NCBI GenBank assembly: GCA_016763615.1
Contig: JAESTJ010000024.1
Location: forward strand, 1 to 6,699
Source of the DNA: Minisyncoccota bacterium
GTDB lineage: Bacteria > Patescibacteriota > Minisyncoccia > Phycocordibacterales > UBA2100
DNA length: 6,699 nt
Reading direction: 5' to 3'
The position numbers and the translations under genes were made by a program. Shown here piece by piece: positions 4,843-6,699 of this stretch. Each line of letters starts with the position of its first letter. Positions within the stretch are counted from its first letter, which is position 1. The notes beneath the pieces were generated by a model that saw only the letters and a program-made list of their open reading frames with translations, was not told where the DNA came from and did not search any database.

Positions 4843-5580
4843 ATGTCGATAAATAAGCAAACTACACATATACATCCACTTACGAGTGCTATTCGAGAGA
4901 TAGTCGCTATTTTTTCTGAACCTGAAATGGGTTTCGAAGTTGCACAGGGTCCTGAACTGGAAACTGAACATTACAATTTTGATGCACTTAATGTTGCAAA
5001 AGATCATCCTGCTCGTGATATGCAGGATACTTTTTGGGTAGATAAAGATCATGTATTACGCACACACGACACAGCGGTGACTGCACACAAACTAGAAGAG
5101 AATGAAGGTGAAATGCGGTTTCTCTCGTGTGGGAAAGCGTATCGTAATGAAGCAACTGATATGACTCATGAGGCACAGTTCTATCAAGTAGATGCTTTCG
5201 CGATTGGTAAAGATGTAACCTTGGCACATCTCAAAGGAACACTCGAAACATTTTTTGGAAAGTTTCTTGGCGGAGCAGTAGAAATTCGTTTTCGTCCTGG
5301 GTTTTTCCCCTTTGTTGAGCCTGGAGTCGAAGTGGATATGAAATTAATTGGAGATAATGTTCCTGAAAGACTTCAGGGAAAATGGATTGAAATTCTTGGA
5401 GCAGGAATGTTGCATCCAAATGTACTGCGCGCCGGCGGTATTGATCCAGAAGAATACCAAGGCTGGGCGTTCGGAGGAGGAATTGAGCGACTCGCCATGC
5501 TTAAGTGGGGAATTGATGACGTCCGTATTTTTCATTCAGGAGATTTACGCTTTATTCAGCAGTTTATTGTAAGTGATTAA
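4843..5580 (+). CDS. pheS: Phenylalanyl-tRNA synthetase alpha subunit lacking the N-terminal coiled coil
   Basis: This is the catalytic subunit of class II PheRS, which activates phenylalanine with ATP and charges tRNA-Phe. The core is intact: HPLTSAIREIVAIF at residues 11-24, GPELETEHYNFDAL (36-49), LRTHDTAV (72-79), motif 2 around KAYRNEATDMTHEAQFYQVD (98-117), then LKGTLETFF, IRFRPGFFPFVEPGVEVD, ILGAGMLHPNVL and motif 3 (GGGIERLAMLKWGIDD). It is only 245 residues against 327 in E. coli. The missing part is the N-terminal antiparallel coiled coil (about 85-100 residues) that contacts tRNA. The deletion is real in this reading frame: an in-frame TGA at 4807-4809 blocks any extension and there is no earlier ATG. 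Phe-pocket region GWAFG has Trp where E. coli has Phe293, next to the conserved Ala294. pheT starts 2 bases after the stop. Confidence 0.97.
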   Translation: MSINKQTTHIHPLTSAIREIVAIFSEPEMGFEVAQGPELETEHYNFDALNVAKDHPARDMQDTFWVDKDHVLRTHDTAVTAHKLEENEGEMRFLSCGKAYRNEATDMTHEAQFYQVDAFAIGKDVTLAHLKGTLETFFGKFLGGAVEIRFRPGFFPFVEPGVEVDMKLIGDNVPERLQGKWIEILGAGMLHPNVLRAGGIDPEEYQGWAFGGGIERLAMLKWGIDDVRIFHSGDLRFIQQFIVSD

Positions 5581-5582
5581 AT

Positions 5583-6699
5583 ATGAAAGTAAGTTACAAA
5601 TGGATACAATCATTTTTCGATACAGACGCACTTCCTTCGGTTGAGGAAGTTGAGCAAAAGCTTATGTTCCACGCGTACGAAATTGAAGGTGTAGAAGAAG
5701 TTCATGGTGATTTTGTTATTGACATTGATGTACTTCCAAATCGTGCTGCGGATTCTTTGTCGCATCGAGGTATCGCTCGCGAAATTTCAACACTATTTGA
5801 AATACCTATGCGACGCGATCCTCTACGTGACGAAATAGAAATATTACTAGAGGCAGATTCTATGGAGGTAACATTAAGCGGGAAAGATTCTTGTTCGTAC
5901 TATGTTGCAGCACATATTAAAGGTGTGGAAGTTAAAGAGTCTCCCGACTGGCTTAAGAAAGCTCTAGAGACAATAGGACAAAAATCTATAAATAATGTGG
6001 TTGATGCAACAAATTATGTACTCTTTGAACTAGGGCGACCAACTCACATATTTGATGCAAGGAAATTTGAAGGAGATGTGCCTGGTGTAGGTACACGTCT
6101 TGCAAAAAAAGGAGAGAAAATAATTTTACTCGGTGGAGACGAGGTAGAGCTAACTGATTCGATGACACTTATTATTGATACGAATTCTGACGAGCCACTG
6201 GCAGTCGGTGGAATTAAAGGAGGTGTATCCGCCGAAGTTGATGAAAATACAACAGATGTGATTATTGAGGTGGCTAATTTCCACCCAACACAAACGCGTC
6301 TTACCTCGCAGGCTCTTAAGTTGCGAACTGATGCCTCAACGAGATTTGAAAATAATATGGCGGATGAATTAGCGGACTACGGTGCTGTAGCTGTAGTAGG
6401 GCTTATTCTTAAAGTGGCAGGTGGCACTCTTTCTGGGTACAGAAGTTCTGGAAAAATTAATAAGGGAAATACCGAGATTACTGTTACTTCGAAGCGTGTA
6501 TCAAAATTACTGGGTGCAGAAATTAGTGAAAGTGAAATTGAAAATATTCTTACTCGTTTACAGTTTAAATATTTTCTCGATAAAGGTGAATTTAAAGTAA
6601 CTGCTCCATTTGAGCGACGAGACATAAAACTTCCCGAAGATGTAATCGAAGAGATTGGGCGAGTGTACGGGTATGAAAATATTGAAAGCCAACAACTTG
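5583..6699 (+). CDS. pheT: Phenylalanyl-tRNA synthetase beta subunit lacking the OB-type tRNA-binding domain (3' end outside window)
   Basis: 372 codons of the PheRS beta subunit are visible before the right edge. It starts with the B1 segment (KVSYKWIQSFF, then MFHAYEIEGVEEVHG at 28-42) and passes directly to VIDIDVLPNRAADSLSHRGI (45-64). In E. coli an EMAP/OB-fold tRNA-binding domain (B2) of roughly 110 residues lies between these two segments; here it is absent. The editing domain (B3/B4) looks complete: VVDATNYVLFELGRPTHIFD (139-158), AVGGIKGG (207-214), IIEVANF (227-233, Glu229) and LRTDASTRFE (247-256). These are the positions that hydrolyse Tyr-tRNA-Phe in studied enzymes. A B5 domain follows from about 297. 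The downstream catalytic-like and anticodon-binding domains would lie beyond the window. Translation is probably coupled to pheS across the 2-base gap. Confidence 0.96.
   Translation, partial: MKVSYKWIQSFFDTDALPSVEEVEQKLMFHAYEIEGVEEVHGDFVIDIDVLPNRAADSLSHRGIAREISTLFEIPMRRDPLRDEIEILLEADSMEVTLSGKDSCSYYVAAHIKGVEVKESPDWLKKALETIGQKSINNVVDATNYVLFELGRPTHIFDARKFEGDVPGVGTRLAKKGEKIILLGGDEVELTDSMTLIIDTNSDEPLAVGGIKGGVSAEVDENTTDVIIEVANFHPTQTRLTSQALKLRTDASTRFENNMADELADYGAVAVVGLILKVAGGTLSGYRSSGKINKGNTEITVTSKRVSKLLGAEISESEIENILTRLQFKYFLDKGEFKVTAPFERRDIKLPEDVIEEIGRVYGYENIESQQL

Noticed and set aside
4843..4845. Missing PheS N terminus caused by a wrongly chosen start
   Set aside because: The same frame upstream meets TGA at 4807-4809 after 11 codons with no ATG, so no longer product is possible from this sequence.
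4759..5052. Minus-strand frame spanning the pheS start and the divergent promoter region
   Set aside because: It overlaps the start regions of two well-supported genes and its translation has no recognisable features.
5348..5572. Overlapping frames within pheS (plus strand 5348-5572; minus strand 5231-5419 and 5344-5535)
   Set aside because: They are alternative-frame shadows of the conserved PheS catalytic core.

Overview
The window reads as a piece of a compact, AT-rich bacterial chromosome. It probably belongs to the Candidate Phyla Radiation (Patescibacteria), Parcubacteria-like. The grounds are a short Thermus-length EF-Ts, a phenylalanyl-tRNA synthetase with reduced domains in both subunits, almost no Shine-Dalgarno sequences, short intergenic gaps, and a RelE/YafQ-type toxin gene beside housekeeping genes. 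Every complete gene ends in TAA or TAG and no reading frame contains an internal TGA, so the standard bacterial code fits. The lineage call is inference; no 16S rRNA gene is present.

Layout, left to right. Positions 1-261 hold the 3' part of a YafQ-family toxin gene; its start and any antitoxin gene lie off the left edge. A plausible promoter and a small GC-rich hairpin follow, then a + strand translation cluster: rpsB (ribosomal protein S2), tsf (EF-Ts) and a small single-pass membrane protein of unknown function that starts 10 bases after tsf. A 347-base gap (2152-2498) carries a REP/BIME-like pair of inverted hairpins. It leads to tRNA-Thr(TGT) and a perfect 19-bp bidirectional terminator. 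Next is a 128-base inverted-repeat element whose ends repeat the 3' end of that tRNA, once inverted and once direct.

Two minus-strand genes point back toward this terminator: a membrane-anchored thioredoxin-fold protein with a CTDC active site, and upstream of it a processive family 2 glycosyltransferase (BcsA/PgaC/HasA-like catalytic motifs). A CCCGTTAGA palindrome lies between them. From a 74-base divergent intergenic region, pheS and pheT run on the + strand. PheS lacks the N-terminal coiled-coil domain, and PheT lacks the EMAP/OB-type tRNA-binding domain. pheT runs off the right edge.

Functionally, most of the window is translation machinery (S2, EF-Ts, tRNA-Thr, PheRS). It is interrupted by a cell-envelope pair and, at the left edge, a toxin likely to target translation. 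The items most worth following up are the paired domain loss in PheRS and the tRNA-end-derived palindromic element at 2625-2753.
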